This document shows, piece by piece, positions 34,001-41,322 of a stretch of DNA of 64,000 nt (position 1 is the stretch's first letter; each line of letters opens with the position of its first letter). The notes beneath the pieces are model-generated. The model ran no database searches, had not been told where the DNA came from, and saw only the letters and a program-made list of their open reading frames with translations. Position numbers and translations under genes: made by a program. The stretch comes from JAUNQW01 sp043424615 (GTDB lineage Bacteria; Bacillota; Bacilli; Lactobacillales; Carnobacteriaceae_A), in assembly GCA_043424615.1 (NCBI GenBank), contig JBHWOX010000009.1, positions 7,805-71,804 on the forward strand. Direction: 5' to 3'.

Positions 34001-36506
34001 GGACCGATTGGAAGCCGTATTTAGACTTGCTGGTATCTGATCCATAATTCACATCAGAGGGGAAAGCCCCATCTCCAATGGCGGTGATAGCTTCTCCTTG
34101 AGGGTTAAGATCTGGAATAACGAGATGTTTATTTTCTTCTTTCTTAGCTAAGCCACTGTCACTTAAGCCCGTTACCGTACTGCCATCATAAGTAAAATCG
34201 GCGGTAGTATATTGGAGGGCTTCCACAATTTCTAACTGATCCATGGCCTGCTTCAATCCTTGAATGGCTTGGTCCATGGTCGCTTCGGTATAGTCTGTTT
34301 GTAAAACCGCTTGAGCCGCTTGAATGACTTTTTGCAACTGAGCTAGGGAATCTTCAGTGTAAATGTCGGCATTAACACGGGTCGCCTGGTCTAAGGTTTG
34401 GCGGAATTCCGCAAGGTTTTTGACCGTTACCGATTCAATCAAGTCTTTTAATGATTGGGCGTGTTGGTCGATTTGTTCTTGGCTGGCTGAAGGATCAGTA
34501 AACGTGCGTCGCCCAGACGCTAGTAGGCGGTTAAAATCATAGGTCGCCGTCTTATCTAAGTCTGGTCCTTGCTCTAAGACATCTTGGGCCGCTCTTAATT
34601 GGGTAAATAAGTCATCTCGATTGATGTCCGGCGCCACATTCACGATGTCATGATAGCGGCTAGGAGCAATGTAAGTTTCAACCCGTAATTGGTGAGGGTT
34701 GATACTGTTCAAACGCACCACCCCTGTTCCTGCAGGGTCTCCTTTTAATAGATCTTCTTCAGCTAAAGGTTTCACACCAGGATTGGCTTTGAAGACATAT
34801 TCTCTGAATTTGAAAATATCGTAGGGTAAATCAACGCTGGTCAGTTGGTTATTAGCAAAAGAATAATTATCGATTTGAAGGCGTTCAACATTGGGATGGA
34901 TATTCAGGCTTTCAATCGAATTGTGCATGAAGGACTGGCTACCGGTGGTCCATAGGGTAGAAGGCAGGGTCACTTCAGTCAACTTGTTCTTGAAGAAAGC
35001 ACGCGGACCAATTAATTCAAGCCCTTCACCGAAGGAAACTGAGCTTAAGCCAGAATTTTCAAAAGCAGACCCTTGGATAATAAAGGTATGGTCGGCTTCG
35101 GGGATGACTAAACTTTCAAGGGCAACATCCTTAAAGGCTGAAGGCCCTATGCCCATAATTTGTCGGTCATAGCTTTGCCCATTTTCTTCAAAAGTCACAG
35201 AAGAAGGGATGACTAAATCTTTTTGGGTGTCCGCTTTTTCTAAGCCCAGAGCGGAAAAGCTGGTGATTCCAAAGACTTGGTATTGTTCTTCTAAAGGTGG
35301 TTTGTAGTCTAACCAACCGTATTCAAAATCTTCTGCCTTCCAGCTGGCTGCTGCTGGATCTGGTTCAACAGAAGGCTGGTCTGTTTCTTCTGGAGGAAGA
35401 AGTCTTAAAGAGACTTGCGGAATTAAACGGCTGGCTGAAGAAGCATCCGCTTCAGCTAAGGCTGAACTGTCAAATTTCCCTTTTAAGCGATAACGGTCAG
35501 AAGCAGAATCATAAGCTAAGTGATGAACATCCCAAATCACTTGGCCCTGACCATCTCTTGTATATATAGATAGGGGAAGGGCTTTTTGGACGCTTTCTAA
35601 TAAGCTAGCGGTGTCTTCCACACTGCTAACATCTAATTGTCCCCCATCTAAAATCACTTGGCTTGGGGCTTGGAAAGCACGAGCGTGGAAGCGGATAGGA
35701 CGATTTTGTGGGAGGATAAGCTGAGCTTGCTGGCTTTGGAAGGCATTGATCCCAATCTCTAAAGGACTAGACCCTTCTGCAATGGATAAGGTGAGAGCTG
35801 GAGAAGCGCCTTTAAAGGCATTGTCTCCTACTTTTTTCAGCTGAGAACCCAGGCGGATGTCTCCTTGGAGTTTAGTCCCATTAAAGGCAAAGTTCCCAAT
35901 GGAGTGCAAGGAATCAGGAAGGACAATACTTTCTAACGAACTGTTTGTATTAAAGGCCCGGTCATCAATGATTTGTAAACCTTCGTTTAATTGAACCTGA
36001 CTTAATTCTTTATTAACCGCAAAGCCCATTTTCCCAATGGATACCATGCTGGAAGGGAGTTCAACTGCGGTCAATTGATTGCTAAGAAAACCACCGTCTT
36101 CGATGGTTTCTAATCCTTCTGGCAGTTGAACAGAGCTTAAACCTTCTTTAGAGAAGGCTTGGCTACCTATGGATGTCACAGCCGTTCCCTCAATGTCTTG
36201 AGGAATCACTAAATCAGTCGAAGAAGGTTCATAGGATTCAGCATAACCATTGACAGTTCCTGTGCTCACATCAAAATCAAAAACGGGGGCTTGGTCGGGA
36301 CTAGGAGTAGCTAGGGCCTCCAGGCTACTTTCAGCTGGAGCAGCCGTCGTCGAAGAGTCAAGAGTGGTGTGTTCTGAAGTCGGGTTAGGTGGCAGGCTGG
36401 TAGGATCAGCTTCAGCAGCTTGGGCGCTTATTCCGCTCAAATAGAGCATGGAAAAACTGGCTAATCCTAAGGCTAATGCCTTATGAGTATGCTTGTGTCT
36501 AGCCAT
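31032..36506 (-). CDS. BspA-like leucine-rich repeat adhesin, LPQTG-anchored
   Basis: 1824 residues. Signal peptide ending near AQAAEA; four blocks of BspA/LRR_5 repeats (consensus like IGxxAFxxNxLxxVxLPxxL) at about residues 65-290, 390-580, 790-1090 and 1120-1410; FIVAR-type helical repeats near 640-790; a G5-type domain near 1425-1500 (YDILYRYTTELQPGDSRLV); a duplicated 22-residue segment; an 18-residue acidic repeat; a domain shared with the LPQTG nucleotidase; and the sortase signal LPQTGSSALTAML with basic tail RKKH. Blocks 3 and 4 are duplicates of one another. Likely host or bacterial adhesin. ATG 36506 after AAGGAG. Confidence 0.93.
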   Translation of the reverse strand: MARHKHTHKALALGLASFSMLYLSGISAQAAEADPTSLPPNPTSEHTTLDSSTTAAPAESSLEALATPSPDQAPVFDFDVSTGTVNGYAESYEPSSTDLVIPQDIEGTAVTSIGSQAFSKEGLSSVQLPEGLETIEDGGFLSNQLTAVELPSSMVSIGKMGFAVNKELSQVQLNEGLQIIDDRAFNTNSSLESIVLPDSLHSIGNFAFNGTKLQGDIRLGSQLKKVGDNAFKGASPALTLSIAEGSSPLEIGINAFQSQQAQLILPQNRPIRFHARAFQAPSQVILDGGQLDVSSVEDTASLLESVQKALPLSIYTRDGQGQVIWDVHHLAYDSASDRYRLKGKFDSSALAEADASSASRLIPQVSLRLLPPEETDQPSVEPDPAAASWKAEDFEYGWLDYKPPLEEQYQVFGITSFSALGLEKADTQKDLVIPSSVTFEENGQSYDRQIMGIGPSAFKDVALESLVIPEADHTFIIQGSAFENSGLSSVSFGEGLELIGPRAFFKNKLTEVTLPSTLWTTGSQSFMHNSIESLNIHPNVERLQIDNYSFANNQLTSVDLPYDIFKFREYVFKANPGVKPLAEEDLLKGDPAGTGVVRLNSINPHQLRVETYIAPSRYHDIVNVAPDINRDDLFTQLRAAQDVLEQGPDLDKTATYDFNRLLASGRRTFTDPSASQEQIDQHAQSLKDLIESVTVKNLAEFRQTLDQATRVNADIYTEDSLAQLQKVIQAAQAVLQTDYTEATMDQAIQGLKQAMDQLEIVEALQYTTADFTYDGSTVTGLSDSGLAKKEENKHLVIPDLNPQGEAITAIGDGAFPSDVNYGSDTSKSKYGFQSVRIPETVTHIGARAFFSNNLTRLDLPQSLKTIGPAAFNGNSIQHIVLPEGLTSLGVGAFALNESQTVSIPSTLEEIASGAFSRNIELKELTLSEGNRVIGQSAFIGDPLVQINIPSTVEEIGRMAFQASRVEELTIPGNVKVIGDEAFNQNVKWPTLKTLILEEGIEKIGKLSFGNALLSEVFLPQSLRDLDPRAFEDNRNEYGEPVVVKLFTHNPDHLAFNTDASKNNHQVIYFDGDRTFNADDFSYEGTTITGFSEQGQVKFNFNKDVVLPEVNLQGESIEAIAADAFHVTEGVTWNRSVSHSPNGMQSVVIPDTVKSIGQNAFRTNALTAIQLPEGLVEIGPMAFNGNQLQEVIIPDSVTQIGVAAFSANPTKQVHIGSGITEIPDGLFGRNGKLEKVTLPEGITRIGESAFMGANIKEITIPDTVERIERMAFNTNHFQRLEIPSSVKYIGPQAFQQKEALEYPDLTELILHEGLEEIDRNAFEGTGLTEVYLPNSLQKLAYDAFDTVLDEQGQAVVVKLYTENPDHLKFNTEKSMDHQIVVLIEKESKEEKRQINLTYDILYRYTTELQPGDSRLVRQGQNGILEVTEEVIYRQGKEVDRQIIDTQVIKEVIPAIVEIGQKLEVEEDPTEEPTLEDQDDFLNLIDMDKFQALYDEWLKDQTAEEEDPGSTDDFLNLIDMDKFQALYEKWMNEEDGKTDGGHLPDDGESEQPSDSSDEGQTPEDNESEDPSDPADEDQTPEDNESEQPSDPADEGQNPEDNEFEDPSDSSDDKPSTDDNESEKPFDSTDSGQSSDDSAEQGQPDTGPSLVVKAISNLDRLPAVLEGKDFDLYDIYLINHQNEKVEAEKAHWVRLPIAAGRQVEAVLHLGDDLNGDDVHSLAFELENGQVVFQTDDFSYFAVVYQPLLADSDQKQAAVQPTVSKDQLSQDRQQPSQSTLANEDHQTLTASDSAEADHLPQTGSSALTAMLAMTSLMSGLGLNLRKKH
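31688..31885. repeat. 54-bp tandem repeats in the BspA-like gene
   Basis: Units start at 31688, 31742, 31796 and (partial) 31850, each encoding an 18-residue Asp/Ser/Glu/Pro-rich stretch near the cell wall. Likely to vary in copy number between strains. Confidence 0.9.
31926..32083. repeat. Duplicated segment coding DDFLNLIDMDKFQALY
   Basis: Two near-identical 57-bp copies about 101 bases apart (31926-31982 and 32027-32083). Confidence 0.9.
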
Positions 36507-36556
36507 AACGATTGTCTCCTTTTTATTTTTTTATACATCTTTCATCCTACCCCGAA

Positions 36557-36604
36557 TCAAAAAATAAGACACTTCCCAATGAAAAGTTGAGAAATGTCTT
36601 ATTA
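36557..36604 (-). terminator. Intrinsic terminator of trkA-trkH
   Basis: Minus strand: AATAAGACA and TGTCTTATT enclose a long loop, then TTTTTTG. Confidence 0.7.
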
Positions 36605-36702
36605 TATTTAGTGATAGGTCCTTCTTATTTCCTTTTTCACAATCCGATTCTTGTAAGCAGTCATTAGCAAGCTCTTATTATAGAATTTATTTATGATTTC
36701 AA

Positions 36703-38160
36703 TCACCGATGCCATGACCGCCGCCATAGATTAGGAGACAGTAAGATTAAGAGAGGATAAATTTCTAAACGGCCGGCAATCATTAAAAATGAAAGAAATA
36801 TTTTCATGCCCCCGCTGAAAAAGCTATAGTTGTAGGCCGGCCCCACAATACCAAAGCCCGAACCAATATTATTCAACATAGCAGAAGCCGTCGAAAATGA
36901 GGAAATAAATTCAGGAACTTCAAGACTGATGATCGCCACTCCTAAAACAAAAATCATCATGTAGACAATAAAATAATTGACCACAGAACGTAGGAAGGCT
37001 TGACTTTGAGCCTGGTGTTCAAAATGAACACTGACCACTCGATTGGGATAAGTTAACCGTTTAATTTCTGCCAATGCCACTTTGAATAAAACGGCAATCC
37101 GGGACACTTTCAAGCCTCCCGCCGTCGACCCTGACATCCCGCCGATAAACATGAGCGCCATCAAAATCACCCGCGGGAATATAGGCCAAAGGGTGTAATC
37201 GGTGGTGACATAAGCTGTCGTCGTCATGACGGAAGAAGCAGAGAAAAAGGCATCTTTCATGGATTCAAAGACAGGATAGTCATTCGCAATCAAGTCTAAG
37301 GAAATTAAAAAAGAAGAAGCGAAGACAATCATAATAAACCATCGCAATTCCTCATTTTTCAAGATGGGTTTGATTTGCCCATGAATAGCCAAATAATAGA
37401 GGTTAAAGTTGACACCAAAAACAAGCATGGCAATGGTTAAAACTAGTTCAATATAAATGCTATCGTAATGGGCGATGCTTGCATTCATGGTGGAAAATCC
37501 CCCCGTAGCCGCTGCTCCAAAGGCCATCAAGACGGCATCAAAGACAGGGACCGATCCAAACATCAAAAGGACCATGGTGATGAAAGTGAGCACAATATAT
37601 AAAATGTAAAGGGTGCGGGCAGAAGAAGTTACCCGTGATTTCAACTTACCAAAACCTGTTCCTGGCACTTCGGCCTTCATAATATACACCGATTCCGATT
37701 GGGTCGGAGGCATGATAGCAAGAGCAAAGACTAAGACCCCCATTCCTCCCAACCATTGGGTCAAAGACCGCCAAAAAAGAATGGACTGGGAGACTACTTC
37801 CACATCTTCAAAAACTGTCGCGCCAGTGGTTGAAAAACCTGATGCCGTTTCAAAAAAAGCATCTGCAAAAGTGCTTAACTCTCCTGATATCAAAAATGGA
37901 AAAGACCCAAAAAAGGATAAGGCCAGCCAGGACAGGGCCACAATCATAAAACCTTCTGCAGCATGCATATCGTGGGTGTCATAACGCTGGCGGCTAAGCA
38001 AGCCCCCCACGACCAGGCAGCTGAAGGCTGGTGCAATGAAACTGATGGCATTGGATAAACTTTCGCCATAGATCAAAACGATAGCAAGCGGTGCTAGCAT
38101 TAATAACCCTTCGAAGACCATAATCTGGCCTAGGACAGATAAAACCAGCCGTAAATTCAT
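36703..38160 (-). CDS. trkH: Potassium uptake channel subunit TrkH
   Basis: 485 residues, membrane protein with repeated M1-P-M2 units. Filter-like segments include ASGFSTTGATVF, GAAATGGFSTMN and GGMSGSTAGGLKVSR. It imports K+ together with TrkA. ATG 38160 lies 2 bases after the trkA stop, so they form one operon. Confidence 0.94.
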   Translation of the reverse strand: MNLRLVLSVLGQIMVFEGLLMLAPLAIVLIYGESLSNAISFIAPAFSCLVVGGLLSRQRYDTHDMHAAEGFMIVALSWLALSFFGSFPFLISGELSTFADAFFETASGFSTTGATVFEDVEVVSQSILFWRSLTQWLGGMGVLVFALAIMPPTQSESVYIMKAEVPGTGFGKLKSRVTSSARTLYILYIVLTFITMVLLMFGSVPVFDAVLMAFGAAATGGFSTMNASIAHYDSIYIELVLTIAMLVFGVNFNLYYLAIHGQIKPILKNEELRWFIMIVFASSFLISLDLIANDYPVFESMKDAFFSASSVMTTTAYVTTDYTLWPIFPRVILMALMFIGGMSGSTAGGLKVSRIAVLFKVALAEIKRLTYPNRVVSVHFEHQAQSQAFLRSVVNYFIVYMMIFVLGVAIISLEVPEFISSFSTASAMLNNIGSGFGIVGPAYNYSFFSGGMKIFLSFLMIAGRLEIYPLLILLSPNLWRRSWHR

Positions 38161-38161
38161 C

Positions 38162-39532
38162 CTACTCCTCCTCTTTTTTAGCTAGCAATATATCATCGAT
38201 ATCATCAAAGTGACGGTGGCAGGAAGCCACAATGACATGGTCCCCCGCTTTGATCATATCTGTTCCCAGAGGGATGATTAATTCTTTATTTCTCATGATA
38301 AAGGCAATCAAGGTGTTATCTTTTAGCTGCAAGTCTTTCAGCGGAATATTAGCAGACTGACTCCCATCTTTCACTAAAAATTGCAAGACTTCTACTTCGT
38401 TATTAGCAATCCGTATCAAGCCTTCAACGCTAGAGATCTTAGTATTAGACAGCGAGCGTACGAAGCGTAAAATTTGATTGGTCATAATGTATTTAGGGGT
38501 GATGACCGTTTGCAATTCAAAGTCGCCTAAAATTTTCAATAAGCGGATATTACTCACCCGGGTGATGACCTTGGGAACATCCATAGAGAGGGCGAAAAGT
38601 GAATTCAATATATTTTCTTCATCATATTCCGACATGGTAATGACTGAATCATAGGAAGAGATGCGTTCTTCTTGTAGAAAATCTTGGTCGGCCGTGTCCC
38701 CATGGATAACTAAGGCTTGGGGAAACTGTTCGCTGAAATATTTGGCCTGTTGGTAATTGGATGAGATGATTTTGACGTCAATGTGGAGGTCGGATAATAA
38801 ATCCACCAAGTAATATGGAATTCGCCCATCCCCAATAATCATGGCATTTTGTATGCGGTCGCTACGAAAACCCGCTTCCTTATAGAAACTATTCATGGAT
38901 GGCCGAGAGCCGATAATGAAGAGAAGATCATTGGCGCGGATATCAGCTTCACCATTGGGAACTTGCACCTGGCCATCACGCATGATGGTAATCACCAGGA
39001 TATCGTCATAGGTCGACCCAAAACGTGAGAGGCGCATGCCATCCAAAACTGACCCCTCTTTTACCTGCAGTTCGACCATGACGACCTGCTCTCGGGCAAA
39101 AAATTCCACACTATTGGATTCAGGGAATTTAACGGTTTGGACGATATCACGGGCTGCCGCCCATTCAGGATTAATGAGCATGGTGATCCCTAAGTCCCGC
39201 CGCATGAATTCGGCATGGCGGGTATATTCTGGGTTTCTGACTCTGACTATCGTAAATTTGGCGCCAATTCGCTTAGCCATGATGGCAGAGATCAAATTAA
39301 TTTCATCTGACGACGTGACAGAAATAAAAATATCGGCCTGTTCAACTCCTGCTTCCATTAAATTTTCATAGGAAGCCGTGTTGCCAGCCAAGCCGGTAAT
39401 ATCAATGCGACCAATGACTTTTTCTAATAATTCCTCATCTTGTTCAATTAAGACAATATCGATACCCTCGTCAGATAGATCTTCGGCAATGGTTTGGCCA
39501 ACCACTCCTCCTCCAGCAATGACTATTTTCAT
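38162..39532 (-). CDS. trkA: Trk system potassium uptake regulatory protein TrkA
   Basis: 456 residues with two RCK modules, each an NAD-binding Rossmann domain plus a C-terminal ligand domain. The first has IVIAGGGVVGQTIAEDL and acidic IEQDEE; the second is less typical (NAMIIGDGRIPYYL). Gates TrkH in response to nucleotides. ATG 39532 is preferred to one two codons upstream by spacing from AAGGGG. Confidence 0.94.
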   Translation of the reverse strand: MKIVIAGGGVVGQTIAEDLSDEGIDIVLIEQDEELLEKVIGRIDITGLAGNTASYENLMEAGVEQADIFISVTSSDEINLISAIMAKRIGAKFTIVRVRNPEYTRHAEFMRRDLGITMLINPEWAAARDIVQTVKFPESNSVEFFAREQVVMVELQVKEGSVLDGMRLSRFGSTYDDILVITIMRDGQVQVPNGEADIRANDLLFIIGSRPSMNSFYKEAGFRSDRIQNAMIIGDGRIPYYLVDLLSDLHIDVKIISSNYQQAKYFSEQFPQALVIHGDTADQDFLQEERISSYDSVITMSEYDEENILNSLFALSMDVPKVITRVSNIRLLKILGDFELQTVITPKYIMTNQILRFVRSLSNTKISSVEGLIRIANNEVEVLQFLVKDGSQSANIPLKDLQLKDNTLIAFIMRNKELIIPLGTDMIKAGDHVIVASCHRHFDDIDDILLAKKEEE

Positions 39533-39662
39533 CTCCATCCCCTTTTCTAGCTTTTTTCTAAGGATAGTCTACCAAAAAATGATAGTAAATAGCATCCTAC
39601 TTCTTTTTTATTGAAGATAAGTGTGAGAAAATAGGAGATATTAAAAAAGGGAGGAAAGTAAA

Positions 39663-40610
39663 GTGGATGTAAAACAATTTGTTGATGAATCCGTCCAGTC
39701 GATTAAAGAAACCATCGGCGACAAAAGAGCCATTTTAGCTCTGTCTGGCGGGGTGGACTCATCGGTTTGTGCAGCCTTGGTTAGCCAGGCAATCGGCTCA
39801 CACTTAACTTGTGTTTTCGTTGACCATGGTTTATTACGCCAAGGTGAAAGAGAATCCGTTGAAGAAGTGTTCAACAACGAATTCGATGTGAATTTAATCG
39901 TTGTGGATGCTAAAGAACGTTTCCTATCACAATTGGTTGACGTTGAAGATCCCGAAGAGAAAAGAAAAATTATAGGTGAAGAATTTATTCGAGTCTTCGA
40001 GGAAGAACAAGCCCGATTAGCTGACCACGATTTCTTAGTGCAAGGAACCATCGCTCCTGACATTGAAGAAAGCGGGAAAGAAGGCTCTAAATTAGTCAAA
40101 AGTCATCACAATGTGGGAGGCCTGCCAGAAGATGTAAACTTCGAATTGGTGGAACCCTTACGAGATCTCTACAAAGCAGAGGTACGGGCAGTGGGTCGTG
40201 AATTAGGTTTACCTGACAATATGGTGGACCGCCAACCTTTCCCAGGGCCTGGTCTAGGAGTTCGCTGCTTGGGTCCCATCACCGAAGAACGTTTGGATAT
40301 TTTACGCCAGGCGGACTTTATTTTACGTGATGAAGTAGCCAAAGCGGGCTTAGCTACAGAGGTCTGGCAATATTTTGCAGCCATTCCAGACTTCAAAGTC
40401 GTTGGTAAACTTGATGATGAACGTACTTTTTCTTATCCTATCTTTATCCGAGCGGTTATCTCTGAGGATGCCAAAGAAGCCAGCTGGTTTGGATTCAGTG
40501 AAGATTTTCTAAGAAAAGTGTCTAAACGTATCACCGATGAAGTGCCTCAGGTGGTTCGCGTGCTGTATGATATCACTGACAAACCACCCGCTACCATCGA
40601 GTACGAATAA
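39663..40610 (+). CDS. guaA: GMP synthase, ATP-pyrophosphatase and dimerisation part only
   Basis: 315 residues. Converts XMP to GMP. ATP-PPase P-loop LALSGGVDSSVCAAL near residue 22, TIAPDIEESG, SHHNVGGLP, PFPGPGLGVRCLG, and C-terminus KPPATIEYE. The N-terminal class I glutamine amidotransferase domain (about 200 residues) of most bacterial GuaA is absent, and no such frame lies upstream. GTG start 39663 has AAAGGGAGGAAAG upstream, so it is a genuine start. The glutaminase must be a separate subunit elsewhere, or the enzyme uses free ammonia. Confidence 0.93.
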   Translation: MDVKQFVDESVQSIKETIGDKRAILALSGGVDSSVCAALVSQAIGSHLTCVFVDHGLLRQGERESVEEVFNNEFDVNLIVVDAKERFLSQLVDVEDPEEKRKIIGEEFIRVFEEEQARLADHDFLVQGTIAPDIEESGKEGSKLVKSHHNVGGLPEDVNFELVEPLRDLYKAEVRAVGRELGLPDNMVDRQPFPGPGLGVRCLGPITEERLDILRQADFILRDEVAKAGLATEVWQYFAAIPDFKVVGKLDDERTFSYPIFIRAVISEDAKEASWFGFSEDFLRKVSKRITDEVPQVVRVLYDITDKPPATIEYE

Positions 40611-40633
40611 TTTTTTTTTAATCGAAAGCTATT

Positions 40634-40676
40634 TAAAAACCATGGTCCCATCCATCGACTGGGCCATGGTTTTTTA
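40634..40676 (+). terminator. Intrinsic terminator of guaA
   Basis: AAAAACCATGGTCCCA pairs with TGGGCCATGGTTTTT (one mismatch), T run follows. Confidence 0.85.
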
Positions 40677-40749
40677 TATGAAGGCCAGGAGATCATTCCA
40701 TGTCCTTGGCTCTATTGTTTCACGTGAATCATTCACCAATCCCTTTGCT

Positions 40750-41181
40750 TTACTTTCCTCGCCACAAGGCCAGTAACCGTCCTGGGTCGTAGTCTCGATC
40801 GATCAAGATGCGCTGGGCCGTTGATTCTTCCAGCAAGAGCGCTTCTAAGAGATAAGAGCTTTCCACTTCTTTTGTTTCTCTTTGCCGTCTCAATCTGTCC
40901 GCTTCATATAAGATGGACCGGCTTTCACCATCATACAGATAGGCATCTTGACGATAAGCTCCTGTATAATTGCCCTCTCCCTGATCCACGATATAATATT
41001 CCAACCATTCTTCTAAAGTCGGTAAATGTTCTTCCACAAAAGTTTGTAAGTGGCTATCCTTGCTTGAATATAAGGCCAGCCACAGATGACTGCTTTCTAC
41101 TTTTCTTTTCTTCAATTCTTTACACCAAGCGAAAGCCTCTTTCACCATGGCCTGCATATCCTGAGAAAAATGCGAATTCAT
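40750..41181 (-). CDS. Stand-alone Clp N-domain protein
   Basis: 143 residues matching the ClpC/ClpA N-terminal double repeat: FSQDMQAMVKEAFAWCKELK then VESSHLWLALYS, and SILYEADRLRRQRETKEVES with SYLLEALLLEESTAQRIL. There is no AAA+ module. The N-domain binds adaptors and substrates such as MecA or McsB, so a free copy might act as an adaptor, chaperone or decoy (inference). Monocistronic; divergent from the nucleotidase gene. Confidence 0.8.
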   Translation of the reverse strand: MNSHFSQDMQAMVKEAFAWCKELKKRKVESSHLWLALYSSKDSHLQTFVEEHLPTLEEWLEYYIVDQGEGNYTGAYRQDAYLYDGESRSILYEADRLRRQRETKEVESSYLLEALLLEESTAQRILIDRDYDPGRLLALWRGK

Positions 41182-41322
41182 TTGCCGCCTCCTCTATTGC
41201 TTTAGAAACACGAATTTTTTACACAACATTTACACTTTATTTTCATTTATTTTACATTGTTTTGATAAAATGAAGGCGTATTCATACTGTCGTTTCAGTC
41301 ATTATAAAAACAGGAGGAAAAA

